Shown one piece after another: positions 4,636-11,065 of a DNA stretch of 11,065 nt. Made by a program: the position numbers and the translations under genes. The DNA comes from Alphaproteobacteria bacterium. Its GTDB lineage: Bacteria; Pseudomonadota; Alphaproteobacteria; Micropepsales; Micropepsaceae. The notes beneath the pieces were generated by a model, which worked only from the letters and a program-made list of their open reading frames with translations, was not told where the DNA came from and did no database searches. The stretch's first letter is position 1; each line of letters starts with the position of its first letter. Where the stretch lies: positions 1 through 11,065 of the forward strand of contig JAGWSK010000054.1 of assembly GCA_028869355.1 (NCBI GenBank), written 5' to 3'.

Positions 4636-7352
4636 TTAAACGACTTCAGCAGGCGATCGATATAATCGAGTTCTTCCTGCCCGCGGGTTGCTTCGCCGGC
4701 GCGGCGCTGCAGTTCTTCCAGAATCTCCCGGGCGCGGTCCAGTTCAGACTGGTCGGGCAGCTTGACGGCGCCACCGGCCATGGATCCGGCCTGATCGAGC
4801 GGCCGTCCCAAGGGATCGGTGCGCTGGCCGTCCTGGTCATTGCCCGCTCCCTGCTGCTGGGCGTTGGCGGCCATCAGATTCTTCGCCAATTGCTGGGCGC
4901 TGCTGCGCAACTGATCCAGCGCGCGCTGTTGTGCCTGCTCGGCCGTGCCAAGTTGGCTGCCGGTGAGATTGTCGCGTGACGTTCCCATTTCGCGGCCCGC
5001 CTGATCGAGACCGTCGGGCATTTGCACGCCATTTTTGCTCAAGCCCTGAATGACCTTGTCGAGCTTGTCACGCAGCCCCTGCTGGTCCTGGGCGAGGCCC
5101 TGGGCGACCTTCGGATCGACGGGTTGGCCACCCGGCTGACCCGGGTAAGGTTGGCCCTGGCGTCCGAACTGCTGCCCGTAGCCGTATTGCTGGCCGAATT
5201 GGCCGAACGGGTATTGCCCGTACCGTCCGCCGTAACCGCCACCCTGCCCCGGCTGACCGCCCTGTTGGCCCTGGCCCATTTGGCCCTGGCCTTGCTGTTG
5301 GCCCTGGCCTTGTTGACCCTGACCCTGCTGGCCCTGGCCGCGCTGGGCGCGGAATGTTTGGTCGAGGAGTGAGCGCTGGCCGCCCATGATATCGCCCAGG
5401 CCCTGCAGCGCGTCATTCATGGCATTCTGCTGCGGCGTACCCTGTTGCGCCTGACCATTTTGGCCCTGCTGTCCCTGCTGGCCGCCGCGCTGGTTGCCCG
5501 CGACCATGCGCATATTTTCCATCATCTGCATCAGGGCCGCGAGCATCTGCCGGGCCTGATCGCGATTGCCGGTGCGGGCCAGATCCTCGATCGCTTTCAG
5601 CAGATCCTGCAGATCCTTCTGCGACATCATGCGCGCATTCGGCGGCATTTGCCCCATTTGCTGGCCGCGCTGAGCATTGCGCGCAAGCTGCTGCATGTAG
5701 CGATTCATGGCCTGGCGCAACTTGTCCATCAGGGCACGGATTTCTTCATCCGGCGCGCCACGTTCGAGTGCATCCATAAGCTGGTCCTGCAGCTTGCGCA
5801 GCTCTTCCGCGGCATTGGCGAGATCGCCTTCCTCGATCGCCAGCGCCATGTCCCACATCAAATTCTGCGAGGTCTGGAAGCCGGGATCGTTCTTCGAACT
5901 ATCCAGACGGTGTTCCAGTGCCCGCAGCGCGAGATAATTGCCGTAATCGCTCGGCTTCTTGTAGAAGAGATCCGGACCAAGACTCAGCGCGTCGATTGCG
6001 GTTTGCACGGGTTGACGCGCGTTTTCGCCACCCACCGCCAGATTCTTGCGCTGCTCGATCAGCGACTGGGCCAGCGGTTCGGTGAATACGCGCTGCGGTA
6101 ACTTGATGGTCAGAACCGTGCTGCGGCCGGTTTGGCCGGCGGCGTCGGTCGCTTCCAACGCAATGTGGACGTTCATGCCCGCGAAGGCATGCGCCGTCAG
6201 ATCGCGGTAAACGACGTCGCTGACCGACTTGCCTGCGCCGGGCACTGGCAAATCGACGGTCAGCGGAGTTGCGCTCTTGAGTTCGCTGCCCTTGTCATCC
6301 AGCGGGCGAATGATCGCGGCGGCTTTAACGACGCCATAGTCATCCGTCGCCTTGTAGGACAGCTTCAACGACGCATTCTGCTGTGCCGACGGTGTCTCCG
6401 AGAACGCGATCGTCGGCGGCTGGTCGGGAATAACCACGAAGCGGTAATCGCCATAACTGTGCGACCCGAGCCGCACCGAGACATGTGAATTGGTGCCGAT
6501 ATTGACTTTGGATTCGTAGCCGGCATCGCCTTTGACGAATTTCGGCTGCCCGCCTTTCGGCGCCGGGCGGACATCGATCGAAGGCCGGCTGTTGGTACCC
6601 CGCAGCCGCATCACCAGCGTGCTGTTGACCGGCGCCTGAATGTCGCCTCCGGCCGTCATCACGGTGGTATCGGTCAAGGACCGCGGCGGAAGTCCGGTAT
6701 AGGCGGGCGGCGACACCCACGCGACAAACACCGAATTGTCCTGGACGTCGCTGAACACCGGGAACAGGCCCGACAGCAGGCGCTGCCCCGATTGGGGACC
6801 GGCGATGACAAAGCCGACGATCAGTGCCAGAAGCACCGCAAAGCGCACGCCATGCGGGTCACGCGTCCACATGCCGGGGGCGGGAAGGCTCAGTTTCAGG
6901 CTTTTTGCCGCGGCAAGCAGGCGGATGACATGCGCCCGCCACAGCCTTTCGGCGAAGGGATCACCCCTTCCGGCCGCGACTTTGTCGGTGCCTTCGGTGA
7001 TTGGCCGGTTCGGCAGTTTGCTGTCGCGCTCCACCCGGCGCGCGCCGTCTTCCCAGCGTGGCGCGCGGAATCGCGCCAATGTCCGCCAGAACATGAATAC
7101 GGTCGCGCCAATCAGCGCGAGCAGGATGATCGCATGAATCGAGCCGGGAATGACGCCAAACAAACCGACGAGGGCGAGGATCATGCCGAGGCCGACAATG
7201 CCCATGCCGGGCCACATCGCGGGCCAGATGCGCTCCCACAGCAGGATCACCCTTGCAACGGCAATGAAACGCTCGGCGCGTTGGCGCCGTGCTTCGCGGT
7301 TCTCTTGCGTGTGTTCAGTGCTCAAGCCAGCCCGGAACCTTATCCAGCGCAA
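4632..7352 (-). CDS. TIGR02302/DUF4175 family large membrane protein with Gln/Gly-rich tract
   Basis: A conserved alphaproteobacterial protein of unknown function, 906 residues from TTG 7352. N-terminal hydrophobic helices lie at about 50-70, 72-90 and 168-188, preceded by LLWERIWPAMW (37-47), the family hallmark. Residues about 205-420 look like beta-rich extracytoplasmic domains (SPPAYTGLPP near 214; DQPPTIAF at 310-317). Residues about 490-615 are helical and charged. A Gln/Gly-rich tract spans about 620-745, and the conserved end reads DPLGRPLDQ (846-854) then ELDYIDRLLKSF (894-905). The TTG 7352 start has GGAAG 6 bases upstream but overlaps lysA by 38 bases; in-frame TTG 7325 is the alternative, giving 897 residues. 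No ATG is available nearby. It is last in the argH-lipoprotein-lysA operon. An envelope role is plausible; nothing here indicates enzymatic activity. Confidence 0.88.
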   Translation of the reverse strand: MRWIRFRAGLSTEHTQENREARRQRAERFIAVARVILLWERIWPAMWPGMGIVGLGMILALVGLFGVIPGSIHAIILLALIGATVFMFWRTLARFRAPRWEDGARRVERDSKLPNRPITEGTDKVAAGRGDPFAERLWRAHVIRLLAAAKSLKLSLPAPGMWTRDPHGVRFAVLLALIVGFVIAGPQSGQRLLSGLFPVFSDVQDNSVFVAWVSPPAYTGLPPRSLTDTTVMTAGGDIQAPVNSTLVMRLRGTNSRPSIDVRPAPKGGQPKFVKGDAGYESKVNIGTNSHVSVRLGSHSYGDYRFVVIPDQPPTIAFSETPSAQQNASLKLSYKATDDYGVVKAAAIIRPLDDKGSELKSATPLTVDLPVPGAGKSVSDVVYRDLTAHAFAGMNVHIALEATDAAGQTGRSTVLTIKLPQRVFTEPLAQSLIEQRKNLAVGGENARQPVQTAIDALSLGPDLFYKKPSDYGNYLALRALEHRLDSSKNDPGFQTSQNLMWDMALAIEEGDLANAAEELRKLQDQLMDALERGAPDEEIRALMDKLRQAMNRYMQQLARNAQRGQQMGQMPPNARMMSQKDLQDLLKAIEDLARTGNRDQARQMLAALMQMMENMRMVAGNQRGGQQGQQGQNGQAQQGTPQQNAMNDALQGLGDIMGGQRSLLDQTFRAQRGQGQQGQGQQGQGQQQGQGQMGQGQQGGQPGQGGGYGGRYGQYPFGQFGQQYGYGQQFGRQGQPYPGQPGGQPVDPKVAQGLAQDQQGLRDKLDKVIQGLSKNGVQMPDGLDQAGREMGTSRDNLTGSQLGTAEQAQQRALDQLRSSAQQLAKNLMAANAQQQGAGNDQDGQRTDPLGRPLDQAGSMAGGAVKLPDQSELDRAREILEELQRRAGEATRGQEELDYIDRLLKSFN
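5223..5345. repeat. Degenerate tandem repeat encoding Gln/Gly-rich tract
   Basis: Within the TIGR02302 gene this stretch is built from reiterated short units with the plus-strand look of ccctggcc and ttgctg/ttggcc. On the coding strand these give QGQGQQ-type repeats (about residues 670-710). The unit is imperfect and synonymous positions vary, so the repeat is old or maintained at protein level. Such a tract can change length by slippage; it stays in frame here. Confidence 0.7.
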
Positions 7353-8589
7353 TCAGCGCTTCCAGAGTGAAACGCGGCCTCACTACGAACCATTGCCGCC
7401 CATTAACCATGACCTCGGGCGCGGGCGGCCGGGCATTATAGGCGGATGCCATGACAGCGCCATAGGCACCCGCCGTCAGAATCGCCATCAGATCATTACC
7501 TTTGCTTTCCGGCAAGTCTCTATCGCGGGCAAAACTGTCGGTCGTTTCGCACACCGGACCTACCACATCATAACGCAGTGTTGGCGCATTCGGCTGGGGC
7601 TGAGCCACAGGGATGATGTCGTGATGCGCATCATAAAGAGCGGGTCTCATCAAATCGTTCATGCCGGCATCGAGAATCAGGAATTTTCGCGCTTCGCCCT
7701 CTTTCACATAAATCACGCGCGTAATCAGGACACCGGCAGTGGCGGCAATCAGCCGGCCCGGCTCGAAGATAAGTTCCACGTCGAGCCCACTGGTCGCTTG
7801 CGCAATCATCCGGCCATAGGCTTCAGCGTCGGGCGGTTCCGAATCGTGGCGGTACGAAACTCCAAGACCGCCGCCCAAATCGGCACGGGTGATTTGGTGT
7901 CCGTCACGGCGCAGATCACCGATCAATCCCGCAACCCGGGCGAACGCGGCGCGAAAGGGCTGAAGATCGGTGATCTGGCTCCCGATATGGACATCGACTC
8001 CGACCACTTCGATGCCGGGCAATCGCCCCGCATGCCCATACACCGCTCGCGCGCGGGTCCACGGCACGCCGAATTTGGTTTCCGCCGTTCCGGTCGTGAT
8101 CTTGGCATGGGTTTTGGCGTCGATATCCGGATTGACCCTGATGGTGACCGGCGCTTTGGCGCCCATGGCCGCGGCGACCCCGCTGAGCGCCTCCAGTTCG
8201 GGCTCGCTTTCGACATTGAACTGGTGAATCCCCACACTCAGGGCCAGCCGCATTTCCTCAGCTGTCTTTCCCACTCCGGAGAACACTATGCGATCCGCGG
8301 GAATCCCGGCCGCAATCGCCTTCTGCAATTCTCCGCCAGAGACCACGTCTGCGCCCGCGCCTTCGCGCCCAAGTGTCTTCAGCACCGCGACATTGCCATT
8401 GGCTTTGACCGAAAAGGCAATCAGGGCCGACTTCGGCAGCGCGTCTTTCAACACGTGATAGTTGTGCGTCAAAGCGGCCGTGGAATAACAGTAAAACGGC
8501 GTGCCGACTTCTTTCGCGAGCAATTCAACCGGCACGTCTTCAACGTGCAGCTGCCGGTTTTTGTAGGCAAAGTACCGCTGTCTGCTCAA
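7315..8589 (-). CDS. lysA: Diaminopimelate decarboxylase
   Basis: LysA decarboxylates meso-2,6-diaminopimelate to L-lysine, the last step of lysine synthesis, in the cytoplasm with PLP. The 424-residue protein has all family landmarks: FSVKAN with PLP-binding Lys62, HIGSQ (201-205), the glycine loop GGGLG (239-243), EPGR (276-279), CETTD (347-351) with the active-site Cys supplied across the dimer, and AYGA (375-378). Length is typical. The only reasonable start is TTG 8589, giving MSRQRYFAYKNRQLHVEDVP, which matches LysA N-termini; the nearby ATG at 8594 is out of frame and runs into a stop after two codons. Ribosome binding is weak, so translation may depend on coupling to the lipoprotein gene, which ends 4 bases upstream. 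The downstream TIGR02302 gene overlaps or nearly abuts its end. Confidence 0.96.
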   Translation of the reverse strand: MSRQRYFAYKNRQLHVEDVPVELLAKEVGTPFYCYSTAALTHNYHVLKDALPKSALIAFSVKANGNVAVLKTLGREGAGADVVSGGELQKAIAAGIPADRIVFSGVGKTAEEMRLALSVGIHQFNVESEPELEALSGVAAAMGAKAPVTIRVNPDIDAKTHAKITTGTAETKFGVPWTRARAVYGHAGRLPGIEVVGVDVHIGSQITDLQPFRAAFARVAGLIGDLRRDGHQITRADLGGGLGVSYRHDSEPPDAEAYGRMIAQATSGLDVELIFEPGRLIAATAGVLITRVIYVKEGEARKFLILDAGMNDLMRPALYDAHHDIIPVAQPQPNAPTLRYDVVGPVCETTDSFARDRDLPESKGNDLMAILTAGAYGAVMASAYNARPPAPEVMVNGRQWFVVRPRFTLEALIALDKVPGWLEH

Positions 8590-8593
8590 ACCA

Positions 8594-8776
8594 TTATGGC
8601 CCGGTAGGGTACGGCGGAATCACCCGCGTCGGCTCACCAAGAATAACCGGCGGCCGGGATGGGTCCTTTTGTTCCATCTGCAGCACCGGCCCGGGCGGCT
8701 TCTCGAGATTGGATTTCACGCCGCATCCCGCCAACATCACCGGCACAACGCTGACCAAAATCACGGCGGTTCTCAT
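8594..8776 (-). CDS. Small LptM (YifL)-like lipoprotein
   Basis: A 60-residue lipoprotein precursor. After a short hydrophobic signal (residues 4-14) comes the lipobox LAGC with Cys18 as the lipidation site, followed by GVKSNLEKPPG, a variant of the CGxKGPL motif of LptM/YifL proteins. The rest is Pro-rich and ends PPYPTGP. Gly at position +2 favours outer membrane sorting. In E. coli, LptM helps maturation of the LptDE lipopolysaccharide translocon and its gene also lies just upstream of the lysine-pathway gene dapF; here the place between argH and lysA is similar. The ATG overlaps the argH stop as ATGA. Function here is inferred from family and position; the lipoprotein call itself is clear. 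Confidence 0.85.
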   Translation of the reverse strand: MRTAVILVSVVPVMLAGCGVKSNLEKPPGPVLQMEQKDPSRPPVILGEPTRVIPPYPTGP

Positions 8777-10155
8777 TTCAACCGGTCTTTCCAGAATGCG
8801 ATCTGTTCCCGCACGCGCTCCGGCGACGTGCCGCCATAGCTTTTGCGCGCCGCCACCGATGTCTCGATGGAAAGCACTTTATAGACGTCGCCGGTAATCT
8901 CGGGCGCCAGTTTTTTCAACTCGGTGAGAGGCAACTTATCCAGCGTCAGGCCGAGCGCTTCCGCCTTTGCCACGGCTTTCGCGGCAATCGCATGGGCTTC
9001 GCGGAACGGCGTGCCCGCATGGGCCACCAGCCAGTCCGCGAGATCGGTTGCGGTGGGATAGCCCTTCTCCGCCGCACGCTTCATCGCCGCCGCATCGACC
9101 GTCAATTCCGCAACCATTCCCGCCATCGCGGCATAAGCAAGATCGAGCGCGTCGGAGGCGGCGAACACCGGCTCCTTGTCCTCCTGCAGGTCCTTGCAAT
9201 AGGCGAGCGGCAAGCCCTTCATCACCGTCAGCAAAGTGACGAATGCGCCGAGGATTCGTCCGGTCTTGGCGCGAACCAGTTCCGCGGCATCCGGATTGCG
9301 CTTTTGCGGCATGATGGAAGAGCCGGTCGAGAACGCATCCGGCAGGCGAATGAATCCGAATGCGGGTGACGCCCAAAGGAAAATCTCTTCGGCCAGACGC
9401 GACAGATTGGATGCGGCGATCGCGGATGCGCCAAGAAATTCGAGTGCAAAATCGCGCGCCGAAACCGCGTCCATGGAATTGCGCATCGGCCGGTCAAAAC
9501 CGAGCCGGCTCGCCGTTGCTTCCCGGTCGATGGCATAGGTTGTGCCGGCCAGCGCCGCTGCTCCCAGCGGGGATTCATTGAGCCGTTTCGCAGCATCGGC
9601 GAAGCGCCCGCGGTCACGCTCGGCCATTTCGATATAAGCGAGGCAGTGATGGCCGAAGGTCACCGGCTGTGCCGGCTGCATATGGGTGAAACCGGGCATG
9701 ATGGTCTCGACATGACGTTCGGCCTGCGCCAACAGCGCACGCTGGAAACCAAGCGCGCCCTCGTCTGCCCGCCCGCAGGCATCGCGCACCCACAGGCGCA
9801 AATCCGTGGCCACCTGATCGTTGCGCGACCGGGCGGTGTGCAGCCGTCCGGCTGCGGCGCCGATCAGCTCGGCAAGCCGCGACTCCACGTTCATGTGAAT
9901 GTCTTCAAATTCACCGCGAAACGGAAATGAGCCGGAATCAACTTCTTTGCGAATAGTCGCGAGCCCCGCGGCGATTGAATCCGCGTCAGCTTTGTCGATA
10001 ATCCCCCGGGCGGCCAGCATGGCCGCGTGTGCTTCGGAACCGGCAATGTCTTCGCGCGCCAGCCGCTTGTCGAAATCGATCGAATTGTTGATCTCCGCCA
10101 TGATGGCGGAGGGACCGCGACTGAAACGTCCGCCCCACATTTTATTTGCCGTCAT
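8773..10155 (-). CDS. argH: Argininosuccinate lyase
   Basis: ArgH splits argininosuccinate into arginine and fumarate, the last step of arginine synthesis, as a cytoplasmic tetramer. The 460 residues are the usual length. Motifs seen: MWGGRFS near the N-terminus (6-12), HTARSRNDQ (106-114), GFTHMQPAQP (155-164) with the conserved catalytic-region His158, and the fumarase/aspartase superfamily signature GSSIMPQKRNP (278-288) with the catalytic serine loop. All key residues look intact. The ATG at 10155 is preceded by AGGA with 8-base spacing. It is first in the argH-lipoprotein-lysA-TIGR02302 operon and overlaps the lipoprotein start by 4 bases. The promoter must lie within the 27-base gap or inside the divergent thioredoxin gene. 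Confidence 0.97.
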   Translation of the reverse strand: MTANKMWGGRFSRGPSAIMAEINNSIDFDKRLAREDIAGSEAHAAMLAARGIIDKADADSIAAGLATIRKEVDSGSFPFRGEFEDIHMNVESRLAELIGAAAGRLHTARSRNDQVATDLRLWVRDACGRADEGALGFQRALLAQAERHVETIMPGFTHMQPAQPVTFGHHCLAYIEMAERDRGRFADAAKRLNESPLGAAALAGTTYAIDREATASRLGFDRPMRNSMDAVSARDFALEFLGASAIAASNLSRLAEEIFLWASPAFGFIRLPDAFSTGSSIMPQKRNPDAAELVRAKTGRILGAFVTLLTVMKGLPLAYCKDLQEDKEPVFAASDALDLAYAAMAGMVAELTVDAAAMKRAAEKGYPTATDLADWLVAHAGTPFREAHAIAAKAVAKAEALGLTLDKLPLTELKKLAPEITGDVYKVLSIETSVAARKSYGGTSPERVREQIAFWKDRLK

Positions 10156-10168
10156 CAGTCCGATCCTG

Positions 10169-10181
10169 CCGGGAGTCCCGG
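10169..10181. promoter_or_regulatory. Palindrome between divergent argH and TlpA-like starts
   Basis: CCGGGA (10169-10174) and TCCCGG (10176-10181) form an exact inverted repeat around a single base, filling half of the 27-base gap between two divergent start codons. It includes the GGGAG ribosome binding site of the thioredoxin gene. It could be an operator or a small mRNA hairpin masking that site; chance in GC-rich DNA is also possible. Confidence 0.3.
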
Positions 10182-10182
10182 A

Positions 10183-10770
10183 ATGAAATCTCCTGTACGC
10201 GCTCTGGCGATCGCCGCCGCGGGCGCTGCCTCTATTGTCGCTGTCCTATACGGGATAGGCGTCTTCAATGTCCACGCGGGACCACGGCCACCCGCCGTGC
10301 TCAACCGTTTCCAGTTGACGGCATCGGCGCCCGAAGCACCCGCCATCGGCTTCATTGACGCAGCAGGGAAAAAACTGACGCTCGCCGATTTCAAGGGCCG
10401 ATATGTGCTGGTGAATCTGTGGGCCACCTGGTGCGGCCCCTGCATCAATGAATTGCCCGAGCTGGCACGGCTTCAGCAGGCATTGCCGAAGGACCGCTTT
10501 GTCGTGACACCGGTCGACGTGTTGGAGAAGCTCGATGCCGGGCGCTTGCGCGATTTCCTGGAGATGCATTCGGCCGGCAGTCTGCCGGTCTATATCGACA
10601 GCGACCGCCAGACGCAGCAGGGCTTCGTCGCCAACGAATTGCCGCTGACGGTGTTAATCAGCCCCGATGGCCGCGAAGTCGCCCGCGCCGTCGGCGGCCA
10701 GCACTGGGCCGATCCCGCTTCAATCGCCTGGATGAAAGCTATCTCCGCTCCCCCCGCCGCCAAAAGTTAG
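10183..10770 (+). CDS. tlpA: TlpA-like membrane-anchored thiol:disulfide thioredoxin
   Basis: A 195-residue periplasmic thioredoxin tethered by an N-terminal helix (about 7-28). TlpA-type proteins are reductants of periplasmic disulfides, classically in cytochrome oxidase copper-centre assembly and cytochrome c maturation. The thioredoxin fold includes LADFKGRYVLVNLWATWCGPC (67-87) with redox Cys84 and Cys87, then helix NELPEL, and the cis-proline loop ELPLTVLI with Pro154. The frame is open further upstream, but ATG 10183 is chosen because GGGAG lies 7 bases before it and the product starts directly with a signal anchor. It is divergent from argH, an arrangement common in alphaproteobacteria as I recall it. 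Distinguishing TlpA from other TlpA/ResA/DsbE-like reductases needs tree analysis. Confidence 0.88.
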   Translation: MKSPVRALAIAAAGAASIVAVLYGIGVFNVHAGPRPPAVLNRFQLTASAPEAPAIGFIDAAGKKLTLADFKGRYVLVNLWATWCGPCINELPELARLQQALPKDRFVVTPVDVLEKLDAGRLRDFLEMHSAGSLPVYIDSDRQTQQGFVANELPLTVLISPDGREVARAVGGQHWADPASIAWMKAISAPPAAKS

Positions 10771-10915
10771 AACGGTTGCAAGAAAAAAACATCTCACGCG
10801 GAGGCGCAGAGATATCCAGCGCGCGACGGCGAGTTGGCTGCCCGGCAGAGCACGTCACTTTTATCTCCGCGGCTCCGCGTGAACCTTTAGTGTGCTGGTC
10901 TGGTCATAAGCCGTT
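10771..10915. other. Intergenic region downstream of the TlpA-like gene
   Basis: Immediately after the stop there is an A-run (10783-10789) and then the long inverted repeat described separately. An open frame on the plus strand (from about 10776) crosses the repeat, has no recognisable domain and no ribosome binding site, and is not called. Confidence 0.5.
10794..10882. repeat. Long imperfect inverted repeat with CTCCGCG-type arms
   Basis: The 21-base segment 10794-10814 matches the reverse complement of 10862-10882 at 19 of 21 positions, around a 47-base centre. The arms consist of near-tandem TCTCCGCG / CTCCGCGTGA words, a type of intergenic repeat I recall from many bacterial genomes. 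It lies just after the TlpA-like gene and could act as a transcriptional stop, but it has no U-run after the stem. No transposase or target-site duplication was seen. Confidence 0.65.
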
Positions 10916-11065
10916 TCAGTGCGTCCGGCTTTGTAATTCTTGTGGCTCGATGTCGCTGGTGATGCGATCGAAGAGCAAAAGAATCGTTGTCTCGGTATGG
11001 TTCGAGGAACCAAAGCTCGATCCCGAGGACGCTGCATATGCGCCATTATCCTGGCGGTAGGCAAC
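10916..11065 (-). CDS. Possible 3' end of an unidentified gene, truncated by window edge
   Basis: One minus-strand frame is open from the window edge at 11065 to a TGA at 10916-10918, 49 codons. It is Ser/Thr-rich with a short hydrophobic run (TTILLLFD) and ends ELQSRTH. About 60% of its third positions are G or C, lower than the surrounding genes. I recognise no family. A competing, equally long frame on the same strand (from 11064) also runs through this stretch and ends within the inverted repeat, so this may be non-coding DNA. Orientation would be convergent with the TlpA-like gene. Confidence 0.22.
   Translation of the reverse strand, partial: VAYRQDNGAYAASSGSSFGSSNHTETTILLLFDRITSDIEPQELQSRTH

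Noticed and set aside
5022..5372. Plus-strand frame encoding a Leu/Ala-rich hydrophobic protein that mimics a membrane protein.
   Set aside because: It is the complement of the Gln/Gly repeat tract; CAG/CAA/GGC repeats read antisense give Leu and Ala. Not independent coding.
7150..8607. A 485-codon plus-strand open frame opposite lysA.
   Set aside because: It mirrors lysA over its full length and extends past it only because the antisense frame lacks stops. LysA motifs on the minus strand are complete.
10027..10182. Longer form of the TlpA-like protein starting at 10027.
   Set aside because: The extension overlaps argH coding sequence in antisense, lacks a ribosome site and would bury the signal anchor 52 residues inside the protein. 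ATG 10183 has GGGAG at proper spacing.
10794..10882. Possibility that the inverted repeat marks the ends of an insertion sequence.
   Set aside because: The centre is only 47 bases, no transposase frame is present and no flanking duplication was seen. At most a small non-autonomous element.
10776..11060. A 94-codon plus-strand frame at the right end.
   Set aside because: It begins 6 bases after the TlpA-like stop with no ribosome site, crosses the inverted repeat and has Cys/Arg/Ser-rich text with no family resemblance.

Overview
The window looks like ordinary chromosomal DNA from a GC-rich alphaproteobacterium. Three things support this: the gene set and order (argH, a small LptM-type lipoprotein, lysA and a TIGR02302/DUF4175 protein on one strand with a TlpA-type thioredoxin divergent from argH; ftsE-ftsX-YdcF-plsC next to an MJ0042 zinc-ribbon gene), the GC-rich wobble positions, and frequent TTG/GTG starts. 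TIGR02302 is, to my knowledge, an alphaproteobacterial family. A Rhizomicrobium/Micropepsaceae-like source is a guess only. No rRNA, tRNA, CRISPR array, transposase or phage gene was seen.

Layout. Positions 1-2987 (minus strand) hold a tight cell-envelope operon read right to left: ftsE, ftsX, a YdcF/DUF218 protein, a PlsC-type acyltransferase, and the first 18 codons of what looks like an adenosylcobalamin-dependent (class II) ribonucleotide reductase. Adjacent genes overlap by 4 bases or are separated by at most about 26 bases. Positions 2988-3377 are non-coding, carry a cluster of GC-rich inverted repeats, and must contain the outward promoters for ftsE and for the plus-strand pair at 3378-4619 (a zinc-ribbon/DUF3426-like membrane protein and a hypoxanthine phosphoribosyltransferase-like protein). 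That pair converges at 4620-4631 on a second minus-strand operon, read from 10155 down to 4632: argH, the small lipoprotein, lysA, and the large Gln/Gly-rich TIGR02302 membrane protein. A membrane-anchored TlpA-like thioredoxin (10183-10770) diverges from argH with only 27 bases between start codons. The right end (10771-11065) has a long inverted repeat and possibly the 3' end of another gene.

How the genes fit together. The left operon links division-site control (FtsEX), envelope polysaccharide/peptidoglycan-type functions (YdcF) and phospholipid synthesis (PlsC). The right operon makes arginine (ArgH) and lysine from meso-diaminopimelate (LysA), with a lipoprotein and a large envelope protein of unknown function co-transcribed.

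Most notable. The FtsE ATPase keeps Walker A, Walker B and the catalytic Glu, but departs from consensus at the Q-loop (Glu for Gln), the ABC signature (LSASE for LSGGE) and the H-loop (Arg for His). Also worth attention are the altered PRPP loop of the phosphoribosyltransferase, two dispersed-repeat-like palindromic elements, and the Gln/Gly-rich tract of the TIGR02302 protein. I see no clearly new multi-gene system; the odd points are variations within known families.
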